Shown: positions 34,973 to 43,572 of the stretch, piece by piece
Layout of the letters: each line of letters starts with the position of its first letter
How positions within the stretch are numbered: the stretch's first letter is position 1
NCBI GenBank assembly: GCA_014860745.1
Contig: JACZJC010000080.1
Location: 1-64,000, forward strand
Reading direction: 5' to 3'
DNA: 64,000 bases
Origin: Anaerolineales bacterium
GTDB lineage: Bacteria > Chloroflexota > Anaerolineae > Anaerolineales > Villigracilaceae
The notes under the pieces: model-generated
The model's input: the letters and a program-made list of their open reading frames with translations, nothing else
Told to the model about the DNA's origin: nothing
Databases searched by the model: none
Made by a program: the position numbers and the translations under genes

Positions 34973-35201
34973 CGGCGAAGCTAATCCTACTTTCAAAGCA
35001 TACAACGCTGCCGATGTGCGGATCTGCCTCGTGCGACCGATAAATGCCAAGGCGATTAACACGATGGAAATCGGGATGAAAAATTCGGGACGTCCATTTC
35101 CATGGGATCCAATGTAATCCAGTGCCACAAGTTTATTCATGGGACCGAGATACCAGATGAGCATATACAGGATCTCAAAGAGCTTGCTGGTTCCGCTCCA
35201 T
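34973..35201 (-). pseudogene. Chimeric fossil: ABC permease 3' end joined to a response-regulator tail
   Basis: The minus strand reads MLIWYLGPMNKLVALDYIGS and then FIGRTRQIRTSAALYALKVG. The first part is the C-terminus of the permease at 39036-40598. The last residues, ALYALK-GLAS, are the C-terminus of the NarL-type regulator at 41648-42295. Similarity to the permease locus begins abruptly at about 35201. The permease locus at 39010-39040 has the same junction but with a stop in place of the Ser, so one copy derives from the other. Confidence 0.8.
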
Positions 35202-35320
35202 AAACCTTGTCTAAAAGCATCAGCGATAGATTGGCGAAATTCCCGTCAAAAACCTGGCGGATGAAGTAAGTAGCCAGCACAGGAGGGCAATCAACTGCCT
35301 CCACCTTCTGTTGTTAAGAA

Positions 35321-36520
35321 CTACTCGTACCTAAATCTCATTACGCCTATTGAAAAGAAAATCACCGCAAACCCAAGCAAGACTCCCGCTGCGGGAAGGA
35401 TGTCAATCAATCCGCCGCCGCGCAGAACAAGTGTAAGCAATCCTTGCATAGCCCAGGTCGTTGGCAATATCTTAACGATGTTTTGTACAACAGAGGGGAA
35501 TAATTCCAGCGGATACCAACAGCCACCCAAGAGAGCCATGATCATGCCCATCATGATACTTAGGCCGTTGGCTTGACCTTCGGTTTTGACGAAGGTTCCC
35601 ATTGTGGTCCCAATTGCGCCTGCTGCCAATGCTGCTGCGGTCAGAAGGACGAACAGCGCCAATGGGTCACGTCCCCAACTTAATTTCATGACGAAGATGC
35701 CAAACATGATTAGCAAGGACATTTGAATCAGCGCCATCACAACCTGACCTGCAATGGTCCCCAGCAAGAAGATGCCTTTGCTGGTTGGGGTTGTTAAAAC
35801 GCGACGCAGAGTTCCTTGTTGTCTTTCATAAGCAAACAGGGCGGAGATGCCAAACAGCGGAATGAATACCCACGTGACAAGCTGCCCTGCGGATGCATTT
35901 GCGCGCGGATCGTAATTCACCTTATCAGGGGTCGAGCCTTCAATAACGGTTACGCGTTCGGGCGCGTCTGCTTGAATGGATTGGGCGAGTTTCAGTGAGG
36001 TGTCGAAATAGGCCTGGCGTTCTGCTTCAGTTGCAAAAGGCGCTTTCTCCTCCGCGTCTTTAACGGCATTGGTTGCGGCGTTGATCGCACTGCCGACCTG
36101 TCGAATGGCGGTCTGTATGGCGCGTTCAGCGACTGTGGCGTTTAAGTTATTAGGCTGTTGACGGAAATCAACTTGAGCCGTCCCATCTTGAATTGCTTGC
36201 AAGTCCAAGCCAGCGGGGAGAATTAATACAACGGATGCACGGCGCGAATCGAACTGGCTTTCGGCTTCATCAAGAGGCAAAGTTTCAGGTCTCACTGCTG
36301 TGGAATTATCCAGCTCGGCGATGATATTTTTTGAGATGGTCGTATTGGCTTGATCCACGACAACGAGTCTCACGCGGGTATCGCCGCCATCAGCTTTCGG
36401 TGTTCCGCCTGCAAGCAGGAACGTGAAGATGAGCGGCAGAATGATGAAGAAGATCAACTCCGATGAACTTGCAAATCGGACGACGGCGTCCTTCCAGATG
36501 ATGGCAAATATTTTTTTCAT
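35321..36520 (-). CDS. ABC-2 type exporter permease (second subunit)
   Basis: A 399-residue permease of the DrrB/NatB/YhgE-like class. One N-terminal helix (LIFFIILPLIFTFLLAGG) is followed by an outer domain of about 150 residues that includes a coil (VKDAEEKAPFATEAERQAYF). Five more helices after about residue 215 include the conserved GTIAGQVVMALIQMSLLIMF. Its start overlaps the previous permease by four bases (ATGA), so the two are made together and probably form a heterodimer. Substrate unknown; drug or lipid export is usual for the class. Confidence 0.85.
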   Translation of the reverse strand: MKKIFAIIWKDAVVRFASSSELIFFIILPLIFTFLLAGGTPKADGGDTRVRLVVVDQANTTISKNIIAELDNSTAVRPETLPLDEAESQFDSRRASVVLILPAGLDLQAIQDGTAQVDFRQQPNNLNATVAERAIQTAIRQVGSAINAATNAVKDAEEKAPFATEAERQAYFDTSLKLAQSIQADAPERVTVIEGSTPDKVNYDPRANASAGQLVTWVFIPLFGISALFAYERQQGTLRRVLTTPTSKGIFLLGTIAGQVVMALIQMSLLIMFGIFVMKLSWGRDPLALFVLLTAAALAAGAIGTTMGTFVKTEGQANGLSIMMGMIMALLGGCWYPLELFPSVVQNIVKILPTTWAMQGLLTLVLRGGGLIDILPAAGVLLGFAVIFFSIGVMRFRYE

Positions 36521-37788
36521 TTCTGCACCAAATTCTTTTTGCCGAACAACACGACAGAAACCAAAAATAAGATACTGCCCATTGAAAGCAGGGCAATGAT
36601 CGGCGCGGAAAGATCGGTCAATGTCCCGCCGAGTCCCAATGTGGTAAATCCATCCAATGCCCAGGCGTTGGGCGTGATCTTGCTAAACGTCTGCACGAAG
36701 GACGGCATTTGTTCGAGGTTGATGAAACTTCCTCCCATGATGCCGAAAATCAGCATGATGGCTGTGCCGACGCTTGCCACTTGACTCGGCGTGCGCGCGA
36801 GGGCGGTGATGACCATGCCCCAGCCCGTGGCGCCGAAGACTGCCGCGAGCACCAACACGATGACACCGAGCGGGTCGCCCCATTTGAGTTGAAAGAATAG
36901 CGAGGATGCGCCGATCAGAATTAACATTTGGATTGTGCCAGTCAAGAAGATGCCGAACACTTTACCGCCCAAAATTTGAGCAGTGTTGGTCGGTGAGACG
37001 AGCAGACGCGGCAAAGTGCCCTGTGCGCGTTCGGCAAGGATCGAGCGCCCGCCGTAGCTGACGGTGTACATCAGGAACATCAACGCCATGGCAGGCGCGA
37101 TATAAGCAAGCGCGTCGAACTTGACTGCGTCGCCGTTCGCAGTGGATGAATTTATTTTGACAGCGAGCGTACTTGCGGGGGAGGTGGTTTGTATGCCCTG
37201 GCTCGCTGCGGAGCCTGTGGCGAGGGCTTGCTGCGGCGTGATCCTACCGCTAAATATGAGTTGCTCAATCGATGTCGTTTCGCTGACACGCGCTTCTTCC
37301 ACGCGGCTGAGAAATTCGTCCACGATGGCTTTGACAATGCCCGCGCCCGTCGAGCGTGACGGATTGGCATACACTTCAATTTTTACTGGATCTGCCGCCA
37401 CCACATTTCCATTTGCGAAATCGCTTTGCTGCGGGATGATGGATTTTGTGAAACCTTCGGGGATGATGACGACTGCCGCGGCTTTATCTTCATCAATGGA
37501 TTTACGAGCCGCTTCGGGGTCGGACCCGCTAGTTGGTTCCAGCAAATCGGCAAGGTCTGCCGAGTTGAAGACATCTGCTAATGCATTGCCCAGTTGATCA
37601 TTATCCAAATTGACGATGATGACGGGAATATCCGAAACCCCGCTGCTCGTGTTGCTGCTGAATCGTCCCGTAACAAGACCGAGACCAACCGTCAGCACGA
37701 ATGGCGCAGCAAGCATGAGGATCAGCGCGGCGCGGTCACGAAATGCGAGGCGTACATCTTTGATACCGATGAGGAAAGTTTTTAGCAT
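36517..37788 (-). CDS. ABC-2 type exporter permease (first subunit)
   Basis: A 423-residue protein with the same plan as its downstream partner: helix 1 (ALILMLAAPFVLTVGLGLV), an outer domain (about 45-220), then helices including MALMFLMYTVSYGGRSILAE and ARGTLPRL-like ABC2 motifs (RAQGTLPRLLVSPT). The outer domain holds DNDQLGNALADVFNS and EDKAAAVVIIPEGF, typical of ABC2_membrane_3. It lies 63 bases after its ATPase gene and is coupled to the next permease by ATGA. Confidence 0.87.
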   Translation of the reverse strand: MLKTFLIGIKDVRLAFRDRAALILMLAAPFVLTVGLGLVTGRFSSNTSSGVSDIPVIIVNLDNDQLGNALADVFNSADLADLLEPTSGSDPEAARKSIDEDKAAAVVIIPEGFTKSIIPQQSDFANGNVVAADPVKIEVYANPSRSTGAGIVKAIVDEFLSRVEEARVSETTSIEQLIFSGRITPQQALATGSAASQGIQTTSPASTLAVKINSSTANGDAVKFDALAYIAPAMALMFLMYTVSYGGRSILAERAQGTLPRLLVSPTNTAQILGGKVFGIFLTGTIQMLILIGASSLFFQLKWGDPLGVIVLVLAAVFGATGWGMVITALARTPSQVASVGTAIMLIFGIMGGSFINLEQMPSFVQTFSKITPNAWALDGFTTLGLGGTLTDLSAPIIALLSMGSILFLVSVVLFGKKNLVQK

Positions 37789-37851
37789 AAATACTCCATT
37801 TGACGATGGACAATGGACGGTTGACCGTTTTGTATGGTCAATGGTCTATTG

Positions 37852-38796
37852 TCAGTCGCGCAAGGCGCGCCCCGTTAGATGCAAAAAGACTGCTTCAAGA
37901 TTCGGCTCGCGGATATCGATTGAGCGGATCTTGATGCCACGGTCATTTGCCTTGGTGACCACTGCCGCCAGCACATCTTCGGCTTCAGCGCAGACAATCG
38001 AGACTTCATGGTCAACGGCAGTCGCTTGCTGAACGCCTTGAATATCCTTTAATGTTTTGGCGAGAGCTTCTGAGTCGTCATTCTCACCGACATGAAGGAT
38101 CAATGTTTCAGCCTCCCCAACTTGTTGGGTAAGTTCCTTTTGTGTACCGATTGCGATCATCTCGCCGTGGTCAAAGATGCCGACGCGGTTGGAAAGTTCT
38201 TCTGCTTCTTCCATGTAATGCGTGGTGTAAAGCAATGTCATGCCTTGTTTACTCAAGTCTTTCACCGTATCCAAAATTGCGCGGCGCGATTGCGGGTCAA
38301 TGCCGACGGTGGGTTCGTCCATGAATAGTAAACGCGGCTTGTGGAGCAGTCCAACGCCGATGTTGACGCGCCGCTTCATTCCGCCTGAATAGGTTTTGAC
38401 TCTGTCTTTGGCTTTATCGGTCAAGCCGATTTGTTCAAGCACTTCGTCCACTCGCGTGGTGAGTGACTTTCCGCTCAAGTTATACATCTGTCCCCAGAAG
38501 ATCAAATTCTCGCGGGCGGTCAGGTCTTCGTACAAAGCCAGATCCTGCGGAACAACACCAATAATGCCGCGCACACCCATCGGGTCTTTTGTGATCGAAT
38601 GGCCGCCGATGGTTGCGTCGCCTGAAGTGGGTGTATATAAAGTGGATAGCATGGAGATGGTTGTTGTTTTCCCCGCGCCATTGGGACCGAGCAGGCTGAA
38701 AATCTCACCTTCTTCGATATCGAACGACACACCTTTTACGGCTTTAAAGTCACCATAATTTTTGACAAGGTTTTGGACATGTAAGATTGCGCTCAT
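37852..38796 (-). CDS. ABC exporter ATP-binding protein (DrrA/CcmA type)
   Basis: A 314-residue ATPase. Walker A is GPNGAGKTTTISMLS, the Q-loop is GVVPQDLALYEDLT, the signature is YSGGMKRRVNIGVGLL, and Walker B is RLLFMDEPTVGIDPQSR, followed by the switch His in YTTHYMEEAEEL. The C-terminal extension is the DUF4162-like domain seen in DrrA-type proteins. AGGAG before the ATG is a good start. It powers the two permeases that follow. Downstream of the two-component system, it may respond to the same signal. Confidence 0.93.
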   Translation of the reverse strand: MSAILHVQNLVKNYGDFKAVKGVSFDIEEGEIFSLLGPNGAGKTTTISMLSTLYTPTSGDATIGGHSITKDPMGVRGIIGVVPQDLALYEDLTARENLIFWGQMYNLSGKSLTTRVDEVLEQIGLTDKAKDRVKTYSGGMKRRVNIGVGLLHKPRLLFMDEPTVGIDPQSRRAILDTVKDLSKQGMTLLYTTHYMEEAEELSNRVGIFDHGEMIAIGTQKELTQQVGEAETLILHVGENDDSEALAKTLKDIQGVQQATAVDHEVSIVCAEAEDVLAAVVTKANDRGIKIRSIDIREPNLEAVFLHLTGRALRD

Positions 38797-38932
38797 ATTT
38801 ACTCCTGCTGTTTATGGTATGAATTGGCGTCAAATGCTATGTTTATTTTTCAATTGCCAATCTGAACGCACAAAATGCCAGCGCCAGAGTGATCGGTGCA
38901 AATATCAGATATTAGTTTTTTCATTTTTATCT

Positions 38933-38990
38933 CCTTTTAAACAACAAATTAGTCAAGATTGTGGCGACAGCAGAAGGCAAAACTCCTTTA
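38933..38990 (-). pseudogene. 3' fossil of a receiver-like gene
   Basis: The minus strand encodes [20 protein letters not shown] and a stop, nearly identical to the C-terminal [20 protein letters not shown] of the protein at 34409-34813. A following AGGAGATAAAA-ATG opens a second short frame (MKKLIS) that shifts into FAPITLALAFCAF; this may be another relic. The rest of 38797-39035 shows no gene. Confidence 0.75.
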
Positions 38991-39035
38991 GCGTTACACC
39001 GAAACTAAACCTTCTTTCATTGCATATAACACAAC

Positions 39036-40598
39036 CTATGTTCGAATCTGCCTCGCACGACCTATAAATGCAAAGACAATTAACACGATCGAAAATGGGA
39101 TGAAGAATTCGGGGCGACCATTTCCATGAGAGCCAATGTAATCCAGTGCCACAAGTTTATTCATGGGACCGAGATACCAGATGAGCATATACAGGATCTC
39201 AAAGAGCTTGCTGGTTCCGCTCCATACACCAGCGGCTAATGCCAGCGAGGGGATGAAGAACGCGCCCGAAAGTAATGCCAGCAAGCCAGCCGAATCACCG
39301 TCTACTGAAAAGCGGATGATGGCGCCAATGCTGACCAGCAAAGTGACGATATATCCCGCCAGCCATTGTGCGGGGAGTTGTCGTAAGAGTGGAGAGGCAG
39401 AGGAGAACGTCAATTGCTGAACGTTGTTGTGAATTTCGCGATTGCCGATGGCAGACCAGATCAGAATCGGCCAGATCCATGCAATGGGAAGCGTATACTC
39501 ACGCACAGCAGATGATGGAGTGACTAGGCAGGCGATGATGATCCCAGCCATGATGGCATACCACCACCAGCGCTGTCCCTTGAGCAGAAGTTTTATTTCA
39601 GCCATTAAGACATTGAAGAAACTGAATCGGTTGGCGGTTTTGTTGAGAGGAGTCAGATGGGGCGTGGATACTGCTTGAAATGTTGAAACAATTTCGGGTG
39701 CGGAAGGTGATGCGTTGCTTTTCATCCGCCGTGGTTTGCTGCGCGATGGATCAAACCTGTCAAAGAAAAGGGCGGCGAAAAAAATCAACAGGATGGAGAG
39801 CACAATCAAGGAGAAGCGGGCGAAGATCATTTCAGGTGTCCATTGGACGCCGTCCCATGTGAATACCCTGGTTGCATTAACAAATCCGCCACCGAGAGTA
39901 AAGTCACCGTTGTATTCGGGATAGATCGCGGTGACTGCTTTGCCCATATCGCCTGCCAATATTCCCAAGCCTGTTGGTTCGAAGGCTGGGTATTGTTTGA
40001 GCGCAGGGTTTTCCATAAAAAGCGGCAAGGAAATGATGAAGGCGAAGAAATAGGCGATGTTTCCAAAGCCGCCCTGCAAAAAAGAAATTGCCTCAAATAG
40101 TACTGCAGCAGCAGCAACAAGCGCGATGAGCGGCATGACGATGAAGATGAAGGGAGATAGGAATGCAAATAGATTGATCTGCGTATTTTCGCCCTGCAAA
40201 AATTGAATAACCACAGCGCCCAGCGCCAACACCGCGACCATTGACATGAGGACGGCGAAGTTGCTCAGCCATTTGCCGATCAAATAAAGCGGACGGGTCA
40301 GCGGTGTGGTCGCCATGATCTGCCCAACGCCGGTTTCTCTGTCGCGCGCCACCGAGCCTTTGACGAGATAAAAGCCAAACCAGCCGATGAAGAATGTCGC
40401 GATAAGCGACATCATTGCGCCAACCCATGCGGAATTAAACTCGCCACGATACAGACCCAGTTCCAACGCCATGTTGCCAATGGCGGTTTGGTAGCCGAGG
40501 AATACCACCAATCCCAGCATGACCAGAAAACTATAACGGCGTACGCGTTCAAAAAAATCAGCGCGCGCTAAATGGTAGATGACGCGTACGGACTTCAT
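39036..40598 (-). CDS. Large ABC-2 type permease
   Basis: A 520-residue membrane protein with about 12 helices in two halves: FLVMLGLVVFLGYQTAIG and FIGWFGFYLVKGSVARDRET in the first, MAEIKLLLKGQRWWWYAIMAG in the second. RDRETGVGQIMATTPLTRPL is typical of ABC permeases related to multi-copper or gliding-type transporters. The stop codon follows RQIRT; immediately after it the sequence continues as a response-regulator tail (LYAMKEGL), marking an old fusion. It overlaps the ATPase gene by four bases (ATGA). Substrate unknown. Confidence 0.85.
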   Translation of the reverse strand: MKSVRVIYHLARADFFERVRRYSFLVMLGLVVFLGYQTAIGNMALELGLYRGEFNSAWVGAMMSLIATFFIGWFGFYLVKGSVARDRETGVGQIMATTPLTRPLYLIGKWLSNFAVLMSMVAVLALGAVVIQFLQGENTQINLFAFLSPFIFIVMPLIALVAAAAVLFEAISFLQGGFGNIAYFFAFIISLPLFMENPALKQYPAFEPTGLGILAGDMGKAVTAIYPEYNGDFTLGGGFVNATRVFTWDGVQWTPEMIFARFSLIVLSILLIFFAALFFDRFDPSRSKPRRMKSNASPSAPEIVSTFQAVSTPHLTPLNKTANRFSFFNVLMAEIKLLLKGQRWWWYAIMAGIIIACLVTPSSAVREYTLPIAWIWPILIWSAIGNREIHNNVQQLTFSSASPLLRQLPAQWLAGYIVTLLVSIGAIIRFSVDGDSAGLLALLSGAFFIPSLALAAGVWSGTSKLFEILYMLIWYLGPMNKLVALDYIGSHGNGRPEFFIPFSIVLIVFAFIGRARQIRT

Positions 40599-41464
40599 TT
40601 TTTGCCGCCGATAAAAAATAGATAGGCGTCTTCGAGATTTGGCGAAACATTTTGTGCGTTGGAATCGGGCTTGTCTGCGCTGACCACGCGCACCTGCACA
40701 CCGTCACTGCGGCGAATCGTTCCACTGATAATGTGTTTTTGTTTCAGCGCGGACAGGTCGTCGCTGTGAACTGTCCACTCCCAGACTTTATTTTCAAGTT
40801 CGTTGAGCAGGTTCTCTGGCGCGGCTTCACGCAAAAGCTGACCTTTGTTGACAAGAGCGATGTGCGTAGCGGTCGCTTCCACATCTGAAACAATGTGCGT
40901 GGACAAGATCACGATTCTTTCTCCCGATAGATCTGAGAGCAGATTCCTAAACCTGACTCTCTCTTCGGGGTCCAGCCCGACGGTGGGTTCATCCACGATA
41001 AGCAATTGCGGGTCGTTGAGCAGTGCCTGCGCAATGCCCACGCGCTGCTTCATGCCGCCTGAATATCCACCCAATGGTCGCTTCGCGGCTTCGACCAGAT
41101 TTGTGAGTTGAAGCAGTTCATCAATTCTTCTTTTTGCGGTAACTGCATCCAGTCCTTTAATGGCAGCCATGTATTCGAGGAATTCAATCGCGCTAAGGTT
41201 TGGGTACACGCCAAAATCCTGCGGCAAATAGCCAAGCACATCGCGCAAAACATCAGGAGCTTTGACGACATCCGTGCCGTTCCATGTGATCGTCCCGTTT
41301 GTGGGCTTTGTGATCGTAGCGAGCATGCGCATGAATGTCGATTTGCCTGCGCCGTTTGGTCCGAGCAATCCCAAAATACCAGGTTTGATATCAAGAGAAA
41401 AATCCTTCAATCCCCAGAAATCACGTTTGTATTGCTTGCCGAGATTATTAACTGTAAGTTGCAT
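40595..41464 (-). CDS. ABC transporter ATP-binding protein
   Basis: A 289-residue ATPase with Walker A GPNGAGKSTFMRML, Q-loop GYLPQDFGVYPNLS, signature YSGGMKQRVGIAQALL, Walker B QLLIVDEPTVGLDPEE and the switch His in STHIVSDVEATA. It partners the 520-residue permease with which it overlaps. It is the first gene downstream of the NarL-type response regulator, after a terminator, so it has its own promoter in 41465-41595. Confidence 0.93.
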   Translation of the reverse strand: MQLTVNNLGKQYKRDFWGLKDFSLDIKPGILGLLGPNGAGKSTFMRMLATITKPTNGTITWNGTDVVKAPDVLRDVLGYLPQDFGVYPNLSAIEFLEYMAAIKGLDAVTAKRRIDELLQLTNLVEAAKRPLGGYSGGMKQRVGIAQALLNDPQLLIVDEPTVGLDPEERVRFRNLLSDLSGERIVILSTHIVSDVEATATHIALVNKGQLLREAAPENLLNELENKVWEWTVHSDDLSALKQKHIISGTIRRSDGVQVRVVSADKPDSNAQNVSPNLEDAYLFFIGGKK

Positions 41465-41595
41465 AAGTGTCCTCTTGATTCTGTTTGGTCATTCTTTAAT
41501 TCTATCCCGTGTTCAAAGTTTACCCCTTTGGATTTTAATCCACATCAGAGGATAAGTGTATTTAGGATGGGACAAATGATGTATTCTTTCAGAAA

Positions 41596-41622
41596 ACAAA
41601 ACCACTTCATCAGTGGTTTTGT
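41596..41622 (-). terminator. Terminator after the response regulator
   Basis: ACAAAACCACT and AGTGGTTTTGT form an 11-bp stem around TCATC, 26 bases after the regulator stop, with T-rich flanks on both strands. The copy at 34915-34945 has the loop in the opposite orientation (GATGA). Confidence 0.8.
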
Positions 41623-41647
41623 TTGATGTGATAAATGACTTGTGGCT

Positions 41648-42295
41648 TTACAACGAAGCCAATCCCTCTTTCAATGCATACAATGCAGCCAGTGTGCGAT
41701 TTGCCAGCTGAAGTTTTGCGAGAATATGGCTGACATGCGTGCGAACTGTCTTTTCACTGACCACCAGTTTTTCAGCAATTTCATCATTGGTCAGGCCTTG
41801 CGCCATAAGTTGTAGAATCTCCACTTCCCTTTCCGTCAGCGGATCTTTTGTGGGCGGGAATTTCGGCGGCTGGTTTATTTCGCGCATCACCTTTGACGCA
41901 ATACTCGGGGAGAGGAAGCCTTCGCCGCGCGCCACGCTGTGGATGGCTCGCAATAAATCCTGGGGGGATGATTCCTTGAGCAAATATCCCAGGGCGCCGT
42001 TGCGAATCGCCGAGAATACTTTTTCGTCATCAGAAAACGAAGTCAACACGATAATTTTTGCTTCAGGCCAACTTTTCCTGATCTCGATAATCGCTTCCAA
42101 TCCGTCCATATGCGGCATGACCATATCAAGCAGGATTACATCTGGTCTAAGCGCCTGCACTTTGCTGACAGCCTGCAAACCATCATTCGCTTCACCGACC
42201 AGCTCGAGGCCCGGTTCTGTTGCGAGCAGGGCACGTAGTCCCTCACGGACAATGGCATGGTCATCGGCGATAAAGATTCGAATCGTTTCCATCAT
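41648..42295 (-). CDS. NarL/LuxR-type response regulator
   Basis: A 215-residue two-component regulator. The receiver domain has the acidic pair in FIADDHAIV, phospho-acceptor Asp about 57 in VILLDMVMPHMDG, switch Thr/Ser in IVLTSFSDD and Lys in GYLLKESSP. The LuxR DNA-binding domain covers about 150-212 (LTEREVEILQLMAQGLTNDE). TAAGGAGAACGAAAA precedes the double ATG. It lies 65 bases after its histidine kinase and upstream of two ABC exporter operons, which are its likely targets. Its C-terminal codons have been copied to 34973 and 39010. Confidence 0.94.
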   Translation of the reverse strand: MMETIRIFIADDHAIVREGLRALLATEPGLELVGEANDGLQAVSKVQALRPDVILLDMVMPHMDGLEAIIEIRKSWPEAKIIVLTSFSDDEKVFSAIRNGALGYLLKESSPQDLLRAIHSVARGEGFLSPSIASKVMREINQPPKFPPTKDPLTEREVEILQLMAQGLTNDEIAEKLVVSEKTVRTHVSHILAKLQLANRTLAALYALKEGLASL

Positions 42296-42360
42296 TTTTC
42301 GTTCTCCTTACCAATAATTGATATTTCGCGAAAGTGCGTAAATTGCTCTTTACATACTAC

Positions 42361-43440
42361 CTACGACAAAGCCGACACTTTAAAATCAGGGTCCACCACT
42401 ATTTTAATACTCGTGCCTTTTTCTGGAGTTGATGTAATCTCCAGCTGCGCCTTAAGTTTCTGCGCTCGGTCCCTTAGATTTGTTAATCCCATTCCGCCAG
42501 TTTCGCTGACAGATTGCGCATCGAAACCTTTGCCATTGTCCGCCACCTGAAGCTCTACAACTCCATCGATTGCCCGCAAAGATACTGTCAATTTTGTAGC
42601 GGCTGCATGTTTCAGAGAATTATTTAACGCCTCGTATGCCATATAAAAAAGACCCTCTTCGACGAAAGCTGGCAATCTGTCCACGTTCTCAACGATCAAG
42701 TTTGCATCTACACCCGCGCGTTTTTCCACTGCATCCAGGCGATGTTGAAGTGCTTTTGCCAATCCCTCCCGCTCCAGGATCGGCAGGCGCAATTCAAACA
42801 GGAGCAAGCGCATTTCCTTGAGGGATTGTTGGGAGAGTTCTCCCAAACGTTCTGTTTGGGCAATGACTTGATCCAGCTGTCCGTTTTGAGCATGACGACG
42901 TGTGGCTTCCGCTATCAGTGTGAGACTGTATAAAGTTTGCGTGACAGAATCATGCAAGTCACGTGCCAGGCGCTGCCGTTCCTCGATGGCGCTTTGGGCT
43001 TGCGCTTCAGCCAGAACGACGCGGCTGGTGATATCGACTAAGGCACCGATCTGGTGATGCGGCCTTTTGTCGTCATCATAAATAAAATAACCGCGATCAA
43101 CGACAAAAGCATAGGTCCCATCGGCGCGTTGATAGCGGTATTCATCGGTCCAGTAATCGGCTTTTGCAACGTGCGCGGCCGTAATACTCTTAATTACCCT
43201 ATCCTTATCCTCGGGGTGAATATGTTCCTCCCACCAGACATGGGTTTGAACAGTGTCACCTTCATAGCCAAACAGGGTGTACAAACCATGATTCCATGTT
43301 GTTAACCCTGCGACCATATCCCAGTCGTAGATGGCATCCGCAGACACCTTCGCAACGAGAATTAATTTTTCCTCGTCGGTGAGTGTTAGCTTTGGTGATA
43401 GCTCAGCTTCTCGTGTGGATGACTGCGGTTTATTTGACAT
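42361..43440 (-). CDS. PAS-containing histidine kinase (NarX/DesK subfamily)
   Basis: A 359-residue soluble sensor. A PAS fold fills about 30-150 (YDWDMVAGLTTWNHGLYTLF, then WTDEYRYQRADGTYAFVVDR). The HisKA_3 dimerisation helix carries the phospho-His in ERQRLARDLHDSVTQTLYSL (about 163). The HATPase has VADNGKGFDAQ and GGMGLTNLRDRAQKL. There is no membrane segment, so it senses a cytoplasmic or diffusible signal. TATAAT lies eight bases before the ATG. It is paired with the adjacent NarL-type regulator. Confidence 0.93.
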   Translation of the reverse strand: MSNKPQSSTREAELSPKLTLTDEEKLILVAKVSADAIYDWDMVAGLTTWNHGLYTLFGYEGDTVQTHVWWEEHIHPEDKDRVIKSITAAHVAKADYWTDEYRYQRADGTYAFVVDRGYFIYDDDKRPHHQIGALVDITSRVVLAEAQAQSAIEERQRLARDLHDSVTQTLYSLTLIAEATRRHAQNGQLDQVIAQTERLGELSQQSLKEMRLLLFELRLPILEREGLAKALQHRLDAVEKRAGVDANLIVENVDRLPAFVEEGLFYMAYEALNNSLKHAAATKLTVSLRAIDGVVELQVADNGKGFDAQSVSETGGMGLTNLRDRAQKLKAQLEITSTPEKGTSIKIVVDPDFKVSALS

Positions 43441-43572
43441 TTTAGATAATTATACTCCGATAAACTTGGCGTCCATATTGAAGAAAAGACTCCTTCTGAG
43501 CGTGTACAGGATTCGATCCGATAACCGAGCACTCAATAACCAGAAAATAAGACTTGTGCGCAAATTTGTGTC

